Notes: generated from the letters alone by a model not told the origin. A stretch of 41,547 bases of DNA from Hyphomicrobium sp. (GCA_019748215.1 JAIEPV010000159.1:1-41547), one strand, 5' to 3'. Shown: positions 16,512 to 25,262, counted from the first letter of the stretch. Program-made: numbers and translations.

Positions 16512-17008
16512 CCCGGCGAACTAGGACGTGACCGTGGAACTCTGGCCGCAAGTCGTGGCCGCCAGACGCCCAGGACGATGTTGGCAACAGAAAGGGCGGC
16601 GATCGTCCCGAGCGACATCCACTCACTGGCAATCGCTGTCGCAAGCGCGCCGGGTTCGGCGTCACCTGCCGCGATCTTTGCGGAGATGATGGCAGCCGTC
16701 GCCGCCTTCGACTGGATGATGCCAAGCGTCGCCTCGAACATGCTGAGGCCCAAAAGCGCCTTGACCCAGACCCATCGTTGATCCTGAAACGGCTGATGGA
16801 CCGCCATCGACAAGAGCCCTGTCACCAGAGCAACAGCGAGGGAGGGAAGCAGAAGATAATCACACAGCGCCGTAATCGTCTGGCGGACGTCGGCATACGT
16901 GCTCGCCGTCGCCTGCGGCGCGTAAATGAGCACGATGGCGTAGCCAGCGAGCGCGCCGATCAATCCGCACGACGCGAGGGTGTGCAAGAATTTGAGGGCT
17001 TTGCGCAT
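16508..17008 (-). CDS. Four-helix membrane protein (DUF2269/CopD-like)
   Basis: A 166-residue membrane protein. Helices lie near 5-28 (FLHTLASCGLIGALAGYAIV), 45-68 (ITALCDYLLLPSLAVALVTG), 80-105 and 125-150. The early FLHTLAS, the DYLLLPSLAVALVTGL helix and HQPFQDQRWVWVKALL resemble small DUF2269 or CopD-related proteins; this is a resemblance, not a firm assignment. The stop TAG at 16510-16508 lies in the CTAG border of the MITE-like element, so the C-terminus (PRSRPSSPG) may have been set by the insertion. It starts 7 bp after the stop of the 17016-17303 gene, suggesting a two-gene operon. Confidence 0.75.
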   Translation of the reverse strand: MRKALKFLHTLASCGLIGALAGYAIVLIYAPQATASTYADVRQTITALCDYLLLPSLAVALVTGLLSMAVHQPFQDQRWVWVKALLGLSMFEATLGIIQSKAATAAIISAKIAAGDAEPGALATAIASEWMSLGTIAALSVANIVLGVWRPRLAARVPRSRPSSPG

Positions 17009-17015
17009 GCCGGCC

Positions 17016-17303
17016 TCACACCTGTAGCGCGCTTCTGATTTGCTCTTCGTACTGCGCGACCGCTTGGAGCGCGCGCGCTTTCATGACCGGATTGGCGTCA
17101 GATTGAGCCGAAAAGCCCTCAATCGCACCGCGTGCGTCCGTCATGATCCGCCCGGCCGCCGCCTGCGGGTTGAGTTCCCGCGCGCAGATCCGTTGTAGCA
17201 GCTGCGTCAGGATGACGCCTGTGGCGAGCGCCAATCCGGCAAGTTCGGCGTTGTCGCGCTCGAGTTGTTCGATGGCGCTATGTCTCGTGGTCTCGTCCGT
17301 CAT
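17016..17303 (-). CDS. Small helical cytoplasmic protein of unknown function
   Basis: A 95-residue protein starting MTDETTRHSAIEQLERDNAE, mostly alpha-helical by composition, without signal peptide or membrane segment. The start is fixed by a strong AGGGGAGA site seven bases before the ATG; the frame is open upstream but has no comparable start. I do not recognise a family. It is the first gene of a minus-strand pair with the four-helix membrane protein and diverges from the exported protein at 17480. Confidence 0.65.
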   Translation of the reverse strand: MTDETTRHSAIEQLERDNAELAGLALATGVILTQLLQRICARELNPQAAAGRIMTDARGAIEGFSAQSDANPVMKARALQAVAQYEEQIRSALQV

Positions 17304-17479
17304 GCCGTCTCCCCTGGTTGAGCCCATTTCGATATTTATCGATGACCCATGTCCCGATGCGAGGCAAGTTGGGCACAGGTCGGCCGCCGCACGCAAGTGA
17401 CGGCATAAACCCATGCAACAAAACGTGCACCAATCAGGTATAATGTATTGTGACAAAAACATCCGATTTGGAGACCGCC

Positions 17480-17779
17480 ATGAAAGCCGCCGTGATCGTC
17501 CTTGCCGCCATGGCCCTGATTGGCGTCGCCGGCACCGCGTCAGCGCAAACAGCTGGGTCGGGCCAAAAGCCGAAATCCGAGTTCGTGCTGAAAGGCACCA
17601 GCTACTTGCCGCAGCGCCGGCCCGCCTACAGAAACCTGCGTAAGTCGGATACTTACGAGAGCCGTAAATTCAACGATCCTGCGTTCGGGCTTCACGCGCA
17701 AGGCCAGCCCTTCGACAATGGCTTCTTCTTCGAAACTCCGCAGGGTCCGTTCGGCGGCACGTCGCCGTATATTCATTAG
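17480..17779 (+). CDS. Small exported protein of unknown function
   Basis: A 99-residue protein with a clear Sec signal peptide (MKAAVIVLAAMALIGVAGTASAQ, cleavage after ASA near residue 22). The mature part is basic at first (KPKSEFVLKGTSYLPQRRPAYRNLRK) and ends in a Phe/Gly/Pro-rich stretch (PFDNGFFFETPQGPFGGTSP). It has no cysteines. The ATG follows GGAGACC. A TATAAT at 17439-17444 lies 36 bp upstream, though without a good -35. The family is unknown to me; a periplasmic or surface protein is expected. Confidence 0.7.
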   Translation: MKAAVIVLAAMALIGVAGTASAQTAGSGQKPKSEFVLKGTSYLPQRRPAYRNLRKSDTYESRKFNDPAFGLHAQGQPFDNGFFFETPQGPFGGTSPYIH

Positions 17780-17938
17780 TGGCATAAATTCCCGGCCGTC
17801 TTGAGCGGCGCGACACTCAGGCGATCGCGCCACAGGCTCGCAAGAATAATCTGGCGTGTTCGCGTCGCGATTGAATTTGAGTTGTAGCAAGCGCACGACG
17901 GAGCCTTCGATAGCTACACCCATCGAGGGCCCCGATCC

Positions 17939-18223
17939 ATGTCCATGCTCCTTTTCCCAACCAACAGCATTTTCGCGCTGGCGGTCATCGTATCGCTGAC
18001 GCATGCGGCCGTCGCCGAACCGGCGAAGCCGGGCAAGCAGTGTCAGATACTGGCGACTGCCGGGTCAGGCCCGACCAAAGCCATCGCTGAGATCATGGCC
18101 AATGGCGGCTTCAAGAACATCGCCGACTCGCGCGGGATGTCGCCGCTGACGCCGGAGAAAGTCACCTGCAAGGACGGCACCTTCATGGTTGAATGCACGG
18201 CGCAGGGCAAAGTTTGTAAGTAA
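17939..18223 (+). CDS. Small exported four-cysteine protein
   Basis: A 94-residue protein with a signal peptide ending near residue 26 (HAAVAEP). The mature part has four cysteines (about residues 35, 77, 86 and 93), enough for two disulfides in the periplasm. It contains GSGPTKAIAEIMANGGFKNIADSRGMS and ends TCKDGTFMVECTAQGKVCK. Two ATG codons are close together; the first follows GAGGGCC. I do not recognise the family. It lies in a run of small exported proteins. Confidence 0.65.
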   Translation: MSMLLFPTNSIFALAVIVSLTHAAVAEPAKPGKQCQILATAGSGPTKAIAEIMANGGFKNIADSRGMSPLTPEKVTCKDGTFMVECTAQGKVCK

Positions 18224-18330
18224 GATTTGCGACTGAGTTGCGCGGGTGTTGGCTCGCGAGGCGGCAGCCGATCGGCGCTGCAAAGATCGCTGCAAACCCC
18301 GCCGAGCCATCATCTGTTGGAGGTGCTTCA

Positions 18331-18738
18331 GTGAAAGCCATGACCATCGCGATCACACTCTCTTGCCTCGCCGCAGTTGCTGCCGCAGCAGCCGATATCG
18401 AACCGCCGAAACAGTCACCCATCGAAAAAGCCGTGTGCAAGCTGTCGCCGCCCGGCGACACAACGCGTGTCGTTTGCGAGGGCCATGGGCGAGCTGATCC
18501 CAATCCGAGAGACGCGCAATATCAGTCACGGGAAATGAGCGTGGCGCCCATTATCGACGAACTCAGTGTCGATGTTTTCGTGACGAAAGGCGATGGATGG
18601 GTGCCGAGAGGCATCAATTTCAACGAGACGAGCAAGGACGAAAGCCGCGTCGCCGTGACGTTCTTCAAATCGAAGAACACCGAGGCCGATGACGTCGACT
18701 TCACTTACCTCATCAGCGGCCGCATCGCCAAAAAATAA
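18331..18738 (+). CDS. Small exported protein of unknown function
   Basis: A 135-residue protein starting at GTG 18331, chosen because TTGGAGG ends seven bases upstream. The open frame reaches further 5' without another such site. The signal peptide is MKAMTIAITLSCLAAVAAAAAD. The mature protein has two cysteines (VCKLSPPG and RVVCEGHG) and a mixed alpha/beta composition (MSVAPIIDELSVDVFVTKGDGWVP; DVDFTYLISGRIAKK). No family recognised. Confidence 0.65.
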   Translation: MKAMTIAITLSCLAAVAAAAADIEPPKQSPIEKAVCKLSPPGDTTRVVCEGHGRADPNPRDAQYQSREMSVAPIIDELSVDVFVTKGDGWVPRGINFNETSKDESRVAVTFFKSKNTEADDVDFTYLISGRIAKK

Positions 18739-18833
18739 CAGTGACGGGGTGATGTCGCTCCGCTGGGCATGAGTCCATAATGGCCCAGCCCCCAAGCCGG
18801 TTCTCGACACTCTGGATTAGCGCGCTTGGCGTT

Positions 18834-19142
18834 CTATGCGGTGCGGGTACGGATGGTGTTGATGGCGCGGGCCACGTCACTCTCGTACCAGCCCTGCGGC
18901 TGAGTGCCAAGCTCCGACGCTGCAGTCTCCGACACTGCAGGCTTCGACGTTGCAGTTTGAGTGGGTGCCGTCTGCGTCTTCGAGGTTTCGGTGAGCGCGA
19001 CGGCATTGGCGATATCGCGGATCATGTTGCGCCGCGCCGCGCCGCCGACGGCGATGGACGCAAGAATGCTCTGCAGGACCTCGGCCTCTTTCTTCTGCTC
19101 GTGGTAGAGAGCCACGACCAATTCCTGAATTTCTTTCTGCAT
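18834..19142 (-). CDS. Small cytoplasmic protein with a pentapeptide-repeat linker
   Basis: A 102-residue protein: an N-terminal helix (MQKEIQELVVALYHEQKKEA), a second helical part (RNMIRDIANAVAL) and a Thr/Ser/Ala-rich linker. The linker is encoded by tandem 15-bp units (18913-18957), giving TATSK, PAVSE and TAASE in sequence. The C-terminus is GWYESDVARAINTIRTRTA. GAGGACG upstream supports the ATG. No family recognised. An overlapping plus-strand frame has poorer composition and no start signal. Confidence 0.55.
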   Translation of the reverse strand: MQKEIQELVVALYHEQKKEAEVLQSILASIAVGGAARRNMIRDIANAVALTETSKTQTAPTQTATSKPAVSETAASELGTQPQGWYESDVARAINTIRTRTA

Positions 19143-19336
19143 CGCGCCAACGTCCTCGTCTTCGCAAGAGGCGTGATATCCGCGGCTGGACTGCTGCCCA
19201 GCGAATCACGTCCGATCACCCCACAGACGATTGGACACTTTGGTTAACAATGTCTTCGTCACATCGTTCAGCCGGGTGCGCCGACCGTAGATCGGCGCTG
19301 ACGTTTCGTGTTTGACGGTGCGCTCGCTGATGGCCG

Positions 19337-19663
19337 TCAGCGCAACTCGTAACAGTTGCGGAACACCCTCGGCTGACGCGTGACGTCATACCCGGCGAGA
19401 CATTGGATGAGGTAACGCGCTCCAGGCTTCTTGAACAAGATGAAGGTCGAGCGGGCATCGAAGTTGCTCGCGTAGCCAGCGACCTCCCAGCCATCGGCAA
19501 TGACGTCTTCGATCGTCAAGGAGGCGTCGTCCTGTACGCTGCCACCGGCCAAGAGTGCCGGGCTCGCGCCCGCTATCGCCGCGATCGTGATGGCCGTGGC
19601 CGCAGTCGCTTTGATGGTTTTTGGCCGCAAGACCGCCTCCGCGTTTGGCGTGCTGCGCATCAT
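19337..19663 (-). CDS. Exported or membrane-anchored small protein
   Basis: A 108-residue protein with an N-terminal hydrophobic segment near 20-42 (ATAATAITIAAIAGASPALLAGG), either a late signal peptide or an anchor. The rest contains DDASLTIEDVIADGWEVAGY, FILFKKPGARYLIQC and a Cys near the end (RNCYELR). The start is uncertain: two adjacent ATG codons (19663 and 19660) have only a weak GGGCGATGG upstream. The IEDVIADGWEVAGY and FILFKK pattern suggests a small beta-rich domain of unknown role. Confidence 0.6.
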   Translation of the reverse strand: MMRSTPNAEAVLRPKTIKATAATAITIAAIAGASPALLAGGSVQDDASLTIEDVIADGWEVAGYASNFDARSTFILFKKPGARYLIQCLAGYDVTRQPRVFRNCYELR

Positions 19664-19713
19664 AATAGCGCCATCGCCCACAGCGCGCGGCAAAAAATTC
19701 GCGCCGCTATCGG

Positions 19714-20040
19714 CTAATCTCGGTAGACGCGCCGTTCGCGCCAGGCGCGGCGGTCGTGACGATGGTGGCGGTCGCGGTTTCGATAATAGCGCGGCGCGTC
19801 ATCGAGATAAAACTCGACCGTCTCGCGACGTGGCCGATGACGCCACTCGGGCGTGCCGCTGGTTGCGCCGTAGAGCCCGAGCAAATAGGCGTCGTGCTCG
19901 CTAATCGGGCCGCCGGCCCGGGCATTGGCGCGCGCGCCTTCAACTTCGTAGATCGAATCCGCAATCGCGGATGACGTCGCACCGATTGCAGCTGTGCCGG
20001 CGATCGCTACCGCGATAACCCAAGGGAACGTTCGCATCAT
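19714..20040 (-). CDS. Small exported basic protein
   Basis: A 108-residue protein with a signal peptide (MMRTFPWVIAVAIAGTAAIGA, cleavage near SAIADS). The mature part contains EHDAYLLGLYGATSGTPEW, and a basic His/Arg-rich tail (YYRNRDRHHRHDRR) that could bind metal or polyanions. AAGGCGAGA precedes the ATG. No family recognised. It is divergent from the small lipoprotein at 20299. Confidence 0.65.
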   Translation of the reverse strand: MMRTFPWVIAVAIAGTAAIGATSSAIADSIYEVEGARANARAGGPISEHDAYLLGLYGATSGTPEWRHRPRRETVEFYLDDAPRYYRNRDRHHRHDRRAWRERRVYRD

Positions 20041-20298
20041 AATTTCTCGCCTTTTGATGTCGCCTATCGCCGACCCGCCAGCTCGATGTGCGCCCCGCGG
20101 CGACGGAATTCAAGGGTTGAAGGCTCGCGCAGCGACGGCGACCGCTGACTGTGCGAGGTGACAGTTTCGAGCAGAATGGAATTTTATCACTCTGCCAAGT
20201 GAGCAGGCTGGAACCGCCATCACGCCGCCGCGTTGTGGCTGCACTGCTGCGAGGCGGGCACGCCCCGGTGTTTACGGGTTTAAACTGGGAGATCGACC

Positions 20299-20433
20299 AT
20301 GAAGATGCTGACTATTGCTGCCTGCCTGGCCGCGATCACGCTTGGTGCGTGCCGCCGTGAAGTCCCCTCTGACGGCGGATATGTGCCAATGAAGCTTGGT
20401 GCTCCGCCGCACGCTGACACGGCTGGGCGCTAA
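20299..20433 (+). CDS. 44-residue predicted lipoprotein
   Basis: A very short gene: MKMLTIAACLAAITLGACRR. The lipobox is LGAC with the lipidated Cys18. The mature peptide is only 27 residues (starting CRREVPSDGGYVPMKLG). GGGAGATC sits eight bases before the ATG. Signal, lipobox and ribosome binding site together make it a credible gene despite its size. The position of a small entericidin-like lipoprotein is conceivable, but the mature sequence is not recognised. Confidence 0.65.
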   Translation: MKMLTIAACLAAITLGACRREVPSDGGYVPMKLGAPPHADTAGR

Positions 20434-20574
20434 GAGACAGCGTCCTCCCCTCCCTTTGAACTGACACCGGCTGTCGCGCGGTTGTAAACTCGACCATAAT
20501 ACCCGCGCCTAAACCAATGCTCTCCTGTGGAAAGCGTTCGCGAGGGGTGGGGTGTCGTATGGGCGAGACGGGTG

Positions 20575-22635
20575 ATGACGACGCGGGCTATGAGCATCGA
20601 GACGATTGTCGCCAGTCTGCTCATGCTGTTTTGTGTCGCCTTACGCATTGCTGATCCGGCAGCCGTCGCGCGACTGCGCACCTCGGCATTCGATAGTTTC
20701 GTGCAGGCCTTGCCGCGTGTGGCCGACAGCACTTTTCCGGTACGCGTGGTAGCCATCGACGAAGCGTCGCTGGCGGCGATCGGTCAATGGCCGTGGCCGC
20801 GCACGCGCCTCGCCGAACTCGCGCGCACGCTCGCCAACGCCGGAGCGCGGAGTGTTACGTTCGATATCATGTTGGTCGAGCCGGACCGCCTTTCGCCGGG
20901 TGAACTGGCGCACAGCTTGGGCAGCGACGAGTCGTTGCGACCCCTCATGTCTGAATTGGCCAAACTGCCGTCGAACGATACGCGGCTTGCGGCGGCGTTC
21001 GGCGGTGCGCCGGTGATCCTCGGAGTTGTCGGCGACGCCAGCGGGCTGCGGGACATCGGCAAGTCGCCTGCGAGTTTTTCGTTTGCCGGAGATGATCCTC
21101 TGCGCTTCGTTCCTGCGTTCGAGGCTGGCATCACCAACCTCGCGGAGCTAAGCCGGGCTGCCACGGGGATCGGTGCCGTCAATTGGCTGCCGACTGAAGA
21201 TCAAATCGTGCGCAGGGCGCCGCTACTGGTCTCAATCGCGGGGCAATTGTATCCGTCGCTGGCCTTGGAGACGCTGCGCGTTGCCGAAACTCAATCGACG
21301 ATCTTTGTGAAATCATCCGGCGGCAGCGGCGTTTCAGCGTTTGGGCAGAGTACCGGCATCGAAAGCCTTCGCGTCGGCTCAGCCATCGTGCCGACCGACG
21401 CGCAAGGCGAAATGTGGCTGCGCCCAGCGCCTTCCGATCCGCGCAGGACGATCTCGGCGCATCGCATTTTGGATGGATCTTTCGATCGGGCCGATATCTC
21501 CGGCCGCTACATCATGATCGGCGCAACGGCGGCCGGGTTGCTTGATCTGCGCGCGACCGCGCTTTCGCCGTCGGTTCCAGGCGTCGAAATTCACGCCCAG
21601 GCGCTGGAACAAATTCTGGCCGCCGATTACCTGCTGCGGCCTGCGTATGCGACCGGCCTTGAGATTATTTTCATCGTGCTGTTTGGCGGATGGGTGGCAT
21701 GGCTGATCGGCCGATCGGGTGCGCTGCGTGCAGCGATTGTCGGCGCCAGCGCCATTGTCGCAGTGATTGCTGTCTCATGGTTTGCCTATGCGCGCGCCGG
21801 TCTGTTGTTCGATCCCGTCTACCCCGCCCTGTCGCTTGCCGTACTGTACCTCGGCACGTCGCTCACCACGTATGTGCGCTCCGAAGCCGACCGGGCGCGC
21901 ATCCGGTCGGCATTCAGCCACTACCTCGCACCGTCGCTGGTGGCGGACCTGGTGCGCAATCACGACAAACTCAAACTCGGCGGCGAGACGCGCACTGTCA
22001 CACTGCTTTTTGCCGACGTGCGTGGATTTTCGCGGATATCAGAACGCATGGCGGCGGAAGATCTGATCCGCTTCGTCAACCGGCTGTTCACGCCGCTGAC
22101 GGAGACGATTTTGCGCAACGGCGGGACCATCGACAAGTTCATGGGTGATGCCGTCATGGCCTTCTGGAACGCGCCGACGGACGATCCCGATCATGCGCGC
22201 AAGGCTTGCCGCACGGCGTTGCAGATGCTGGACGACGTGGCGCAGTTGAACGCCGACCTGATGGCCGAGGCGGAAACTCTCGGCGCGGTGCATGAGCCCA
22301 TTCGCATCGGCATCGGCATCAACACCGGGGCCTGCGTCGTCGGCAACGTCGGCTCACCGGAGCGGTTCGACTATTCGGTGCTGGGCGATGTCGTCAATGT
22401 GGCCGCCCGCTTCGAGGAGGCCACAAAAACGGCTGGCGCCGATATCATCATCGGCGAAGCGACCGCCGTCGCCGTCGCGGAATTCGACATCCAGGATGCC
22501 GGTACCGTGACGCTGCGCAGCAAGGACCGGCCTGAAAAAATCTTTGCGCTGCTCGGCGACGAGTCGTCGGTGCGCATCTGCAAAATTGCGCGCGAACCGA
22601 TCAATCAACGCGGTTCCGATATCCCCAGCGAATGA
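20575..22635 (+). CDS. CHASE2-domain adenylate/guanylate cyclase
   Basis: A 686-residue receptor-type class III nucleotide cyclase. A first helix (residues about 8-26) is followed by an extracytoplasmic CHASE2 sensor (about 40-340, with PVRVVAIDEASLAAIGQWPW), three membrane helices (about 345-420) and a cytoplasmic catalytic domain preceded by FSHYLAPSLVADLVRN. The metal-binding aspartates are Asp481 (LLFADVRGFS) and Asp525 (KFMGDAVM). Lys521 and Asp605 are the adenine-selecting positions, and Asn608 and Arg612 the transition-state pair, so it should be an active adenylate cyclase. The start at 20575 (after GAGACGGG) was preferred to an in-frame GTG 48 bp upstream. It converges on a FecR-domain gene, a frequent CHASE2 neighbour. 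The ligand is unknown. Confidence 0.93.
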   Translation: MTTRAMSIETIVASLLMLFCVALRIADPAAVARLRTSAFDSFVQALPRVADSTFPVRVVAIDEASLAAIGQWPWPRTRLAELARTLANAGARSVTFDIMLVEPDRLSPGELAHSLGSDESLRPLMSELAKLPSNDTRLAAAFGGAPVILGVVGDASGLRDIGKSPASFSFAGDDPLRFVPAFEAGITNLAELSRAATGIGAVNWLPTEDQIVRRAPLLVSIAGQLYPSLALETLRVAETQSTIFVKSSGGSGVSAFGQSTGIESLRVGSAIVPTDAQGEMWLRPAPSDPRRTISAHRILDGSFDRADISGRYIMIGATAAGLLDLRATALSPSVPGVEIHAQALEQILAADYLLRPAYATGLEIIFIVLFGGWVAWLIGRSGALRAAIVGASAIVAVIAVSWFAYARAGLLFDPVYPALSLAVLYLGTSLTTYVRSEADRARIRSAFSHYLAPSLVADLVRNHDKLKLGGETRTVTLLFADVRGFSRISERMAAEDLIRFVNRLFTPLTETILRNGGTIDKFMGDAVMAFWNAPTDDPDHARKACRTALQMLDDVAQLNADLMAEAETLGAVHEPIRIGIGINTGACVVGNVGSPERFDYSVLGDVVNVAARFEEATKTAGADIIIGEATAVAVAEFDIQDAGTVTLRSKDRPEKIFALLGDESSVRICKIAREPINQRGSDIPSE

Positions 22636-22669
22636 TATCGGCACTGTGGGCTCGTACCACGCAGCTCCA

Positions 22670-23752
22670 TCAATCGGGGTTGGAGCGTCCGGGATAGCGC
22701 CCGCCCGGCCGTCTGCCGCCACCAAAGCCGCCGCCGATGCCGATGACGATATCGAGACCACGGACACCGTTGCCCCAGTCGTCGTCGGAATTACGCGGAC
22801 GCTTGGCGACGCGCGTCGGCTTTCTTGGCGGCGCATCATCACGCACGCGCACCGTCTTGACTTTGGCCTTCGGCGCCTTCGGCTTTTTCAGCGTAGGACC
22901 GCCGCCGTCATCGTCGTCGCGCGTCGCCTTTTGAATTTTCGCCGGCGGCTTTGCATTGATGCACGCCTGATCCGGCGCATCGGGAAGCGCACTGTTGAGA
23001 ATGGCGGCGCGAGTGAGCACCGGCGCAGAAACGATCTGCGGCGGCTTGTCGATGAATGGGAAGGCTGTGTCGAACGTCGGACCATCTGGGTCGGTCAATT
23101 TCGACCAATCCACGGGGCGTCCGACGCGGCCGCTATTCGATATGGCTATCAAGCGGCCGGGCTGATCGAGAACGCGGCACGCGCTCTTGCGTCCCGTGAC
23201 TTCGACGGCGCCCTCGTGCAGCAGCAGCCAGACGGACTTGTCGGGAAAAATGAAAACATCGAAGACCGTGCCGCGAACCGTGATCGACGCATTAGGCGTC
23301 TTGATGATGTAAGTCGATTTCGCTGCAATGCCGGTGACGAAGCGGAAAGCGCCCTTCGCCAGATCGACGACGATTGAGCCGGCCTTCTTGTCGCTGTCGT
23401 AGACGAACTTATCGAGCACGAGGCGTGACCCTGGGCCAAGCGCCAGCTTGGTTTCGTCGTCGAGCTTCAATTCACCTTGCGCGTCGGCGTTGACCTGGAT
23501 GACCTCGTCCTGGCGGACGTCGTCTCCGGCGGCGAGCGTGCGCTTCTCGCGATCATAATCGGCAACCACTTTGTTGACGATCGCGACCGCATCGCCGATG
23601 CGGTCACCGGGCGCCGCAGACGCGGGCGGAGTGAAAAGCAGCGCGGCGAGCATGGCGCTGGCGGATATGGCACTGAGCCGACCGGCGCTGGACAGCGATG
23701 GCATCCGAGCGCCGAGTGGCATCGTCAGGAGATCGGTCTGAAGCGTTGTCAT
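22670..23752 (-). CDS. FecR-domain exported protein
   Basis: A 360-residue protein with a signal peptide ending near residue 46 (TPPASAAPGD). A FecR-type beta domain spans about 60-180 (GELKLDDETKLALGPGSRLV; GAFRFVTGIAAKSTYIIKTP; ITVRGTVFDVFI; LHEGAVEVTG). Behind it is a charged Lys/Asp/Pro-rich tail and a Gly-rich end (GIGGGFGGGRRPGGRYPG). It lacks the N-terminal FecR anti-sigma region and no ECF sigma factor is nearby, so it is not a classical iron-citrate regulator. AAAGGA supports the ATG. Its 3' end is 34 bp from that of the CHASE2 cyclase; stand-alone FecR proteins recur beside CHASE2 cyclases, suggesting a shared extracytoplasmic sensing function. Confidence 0.88.
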   Translation of the reverse strand: MTTLQTDLLTMPLGARMPSLSSAGRLSAISASAMLAALLFTPPASAAPGDRIGDAVAIVNKVVADYDREKRTLAAGDDVRQDEVIQVNADAQGELKLDDETKLALGPGSRLVLDKFVYDSDKKAGSIVVDLAKGAFRFVTGIAAKSTYIIKTPNASITVRGTVFDVFIFPDKSVWLLLHEGAVEVTGRKSACRVLDQPGRLIAISNSGRVGRPVDWSKLTDPDGPTFDTAFPFIDKPPQIVSAPVLTRAAILNSALPDAPDQACINAKPPAKIQKATRDDDDGGGPTLKKPKAPKAKVKTVRVRDDAPPRKPTRVAKRPRNSDDDWGNGVRGLDIVIGIGGGFGGGRRPGGRYPGRSNPD

Positions 23753-23954
23753 GGCACGTCCTTTGTGACTTCCGCGACGTTCGCCCAAGCGTCGGGTCAA
23801 CTTGTGAGGGCCAACACCTCTAACCTGCGCGCGTTGGCCGGACTGTTCCGCAGGGAATTGATCTGCCAAATTTCGACGCCAGTGGGCTTGCCACCTCGCC
23901 CGACTGGTAAGCGAAGGATCGCGGCCGTGGATTAGCTACCCGTTGCCAATGCAC

Positions 23955-24012
23955 GTCAATCGTCAATACCGATCGATCGTCAATGCCAATCAATTGTAAA
24001 TGCCGATCAGTT
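23955..24012 (+). repeat. 17-bp tandem repeat overlapping the end of tonB
   Basis: Three consecutive 17-bp units at 23962-23978, 23979-23995 and 23996-24012, of form GTMAATRCCRATCRRTT, with a 7-bp partial unit before and GTAAATG after. The units differ at three to five positions. The last unit contains the stop codon and the last codon of the TonB gene on the opposite strand. Confidence 0.75.
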
Positions 24013-25041
24013 GTAAATGTAAGTAATCAAAAACGTCCGATCCGCCTCGTTCGAATTTCCGGGCGGGATGGGGTAGCTCGTCTGCTTGGCAGCAAACACG
24101 ACGGATTGGTTGAGTTGCGAGACAGGCGACGGCGTCACAAGCTGGACCTCGCGGACATTGCCGTTTTCCGTCAACAGGATGCGCACGGTGACGCGGCCAC
24201 GGGTCTCGCGAAGTTGCGGCATGGTTTGTTGCAGGGCACGGATCACGCCGCGCGCGAACGCATCGTTCAAGCCTGACCGGGTGATGCCGGGCGGACGGGA
24301 AAAGGCCGCTTGCCGGCCGCCGCCGCCGACCGGCGCACTGAACGACGGCGGCGGGGTCGACAGATCGAGCTTGGCCGTTTTCTGTGGCTTCGGTTTCGGC
24401 GGAGCGGGCTTGGCCGGCGCAGCTTTGGCGGCATCGGGCTTGGCCGGCTCAGGCTTTGCGGCCGCCGGTGTTTCAGCGCCCTCGCTCTTGGTCGATTTCG
24501 GAGCCGGCCCCTCGAGCGACAAAAGATTCGGCACCTCCTTTTCGATCTCCGGCAACTTCTGCGGCTGCGGGGTCGCTTCGACCTGCGTCTCAGGCTGCGG
24601 CGGCGGCGTTGGCGTCGACGTGGGTTCGGCCGTGGGCTCGATCGTTGGTTTCCAGGGCGCCGCCTCAACAGGCGGAGTTGGCTCCGGCTTGGCCTCGGGC
24701 TGCGGCGGCGGTTGTGGTTGAGGTGGCGGCTGCTGAGGTTGGGGTGGTGCTGGACTCTGCTCGCCCGGCGGCGGCGATACCGGCACGGTCGTCTCGCTGA
24801 GAAAATCGGCTTCGGTAATGAGCGAGACGCTGATCGTTTCGGGACTGCCGCGTTCGTCGCCGATGATGCGCTGCGCCGATCGGCCAACGCCGATGAATAG
24901 CGCCGCATGCATCAAGATCGCGCACAGCAACGCGAGCCTGAACCGGCGATCGGCAGCGGCCGTCGAGCCGACCCAGCGATCAGCAATCGACAGGTCGTTG
25001 GAAAGGCTCGGCGTCTCGGTGATGATCGATGCTGTCGTCAT
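24007..25041 (-). CDS. TonB-like energy transducer
   Basis: A 344-residue TonB-type protein that transmits proton-motive force to outer-membrane transporters. It has a cytoplasmic N-terminus, one membrane helix near 34-55 (FRLALLCAILMHAALFIGVG), a long Pro/Gln/Glu/Ala/Lys-rich periplasmic spacer (about 85-240) and a TonB C-terminal domain from about 265 (GRVTVRILLTENGNVREVQL; FLITYIYN). No exbB, exbD or receptor gene is in the window, so it is an orphan here. The last residues lie inside a 17-bp tandem repeat. The symbol is withheld because the genome may have several paralogues. Confidence 0.85.
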   Translation of the reverse strand: MTTASIITETPSLSNDLSIADRWVGSTAAADRRFRLALLCAILMHAALFIGVGRSAQRIIGDERGSPETISVSLITEADFLSETTVPVSPPPGEQSPAPPQPQQPPPQPQPPPQPEAKPEPTPPVEAAPWKPTIEPTAEPTSTPTPPPQPETQVEATPQPQKLPEIEKEVPNLLSLEGPAPKSTKSEGAETPAAAKPEPAKPDAAKAAPAKPAPPKPKPQKTAKLDLSTPPPSFSAPVGGGGRQAAFSRPPGITRSGLNDAFARGVIRALQQTMPQLRETRGRVTVRILLTENGNVREVQLVTPSPVSQLNQSVVFAAKQTSYPIPPGNSNEADRTFLITYIYN

Positions 25042-25262
25042 GCCCTCGGGTCACACTGATGAGACACAAATCCATGTCACGCCCACAGCCAGTGCGATCG
25101 CAAGCTCGCCGCGCGAACGCGCTCCCATGATCGCAATCTCGTCGGCGCAATGTCGTTACAGCGCTAGCACAAACGCCGTTCGCCCGCCCCGCGCGCATTG
25201 AAGCGTCTCAAATTCCCCCGTGCCGCTTCGCGACATTTGCCCCTCAAAAAAAATCAACTATT

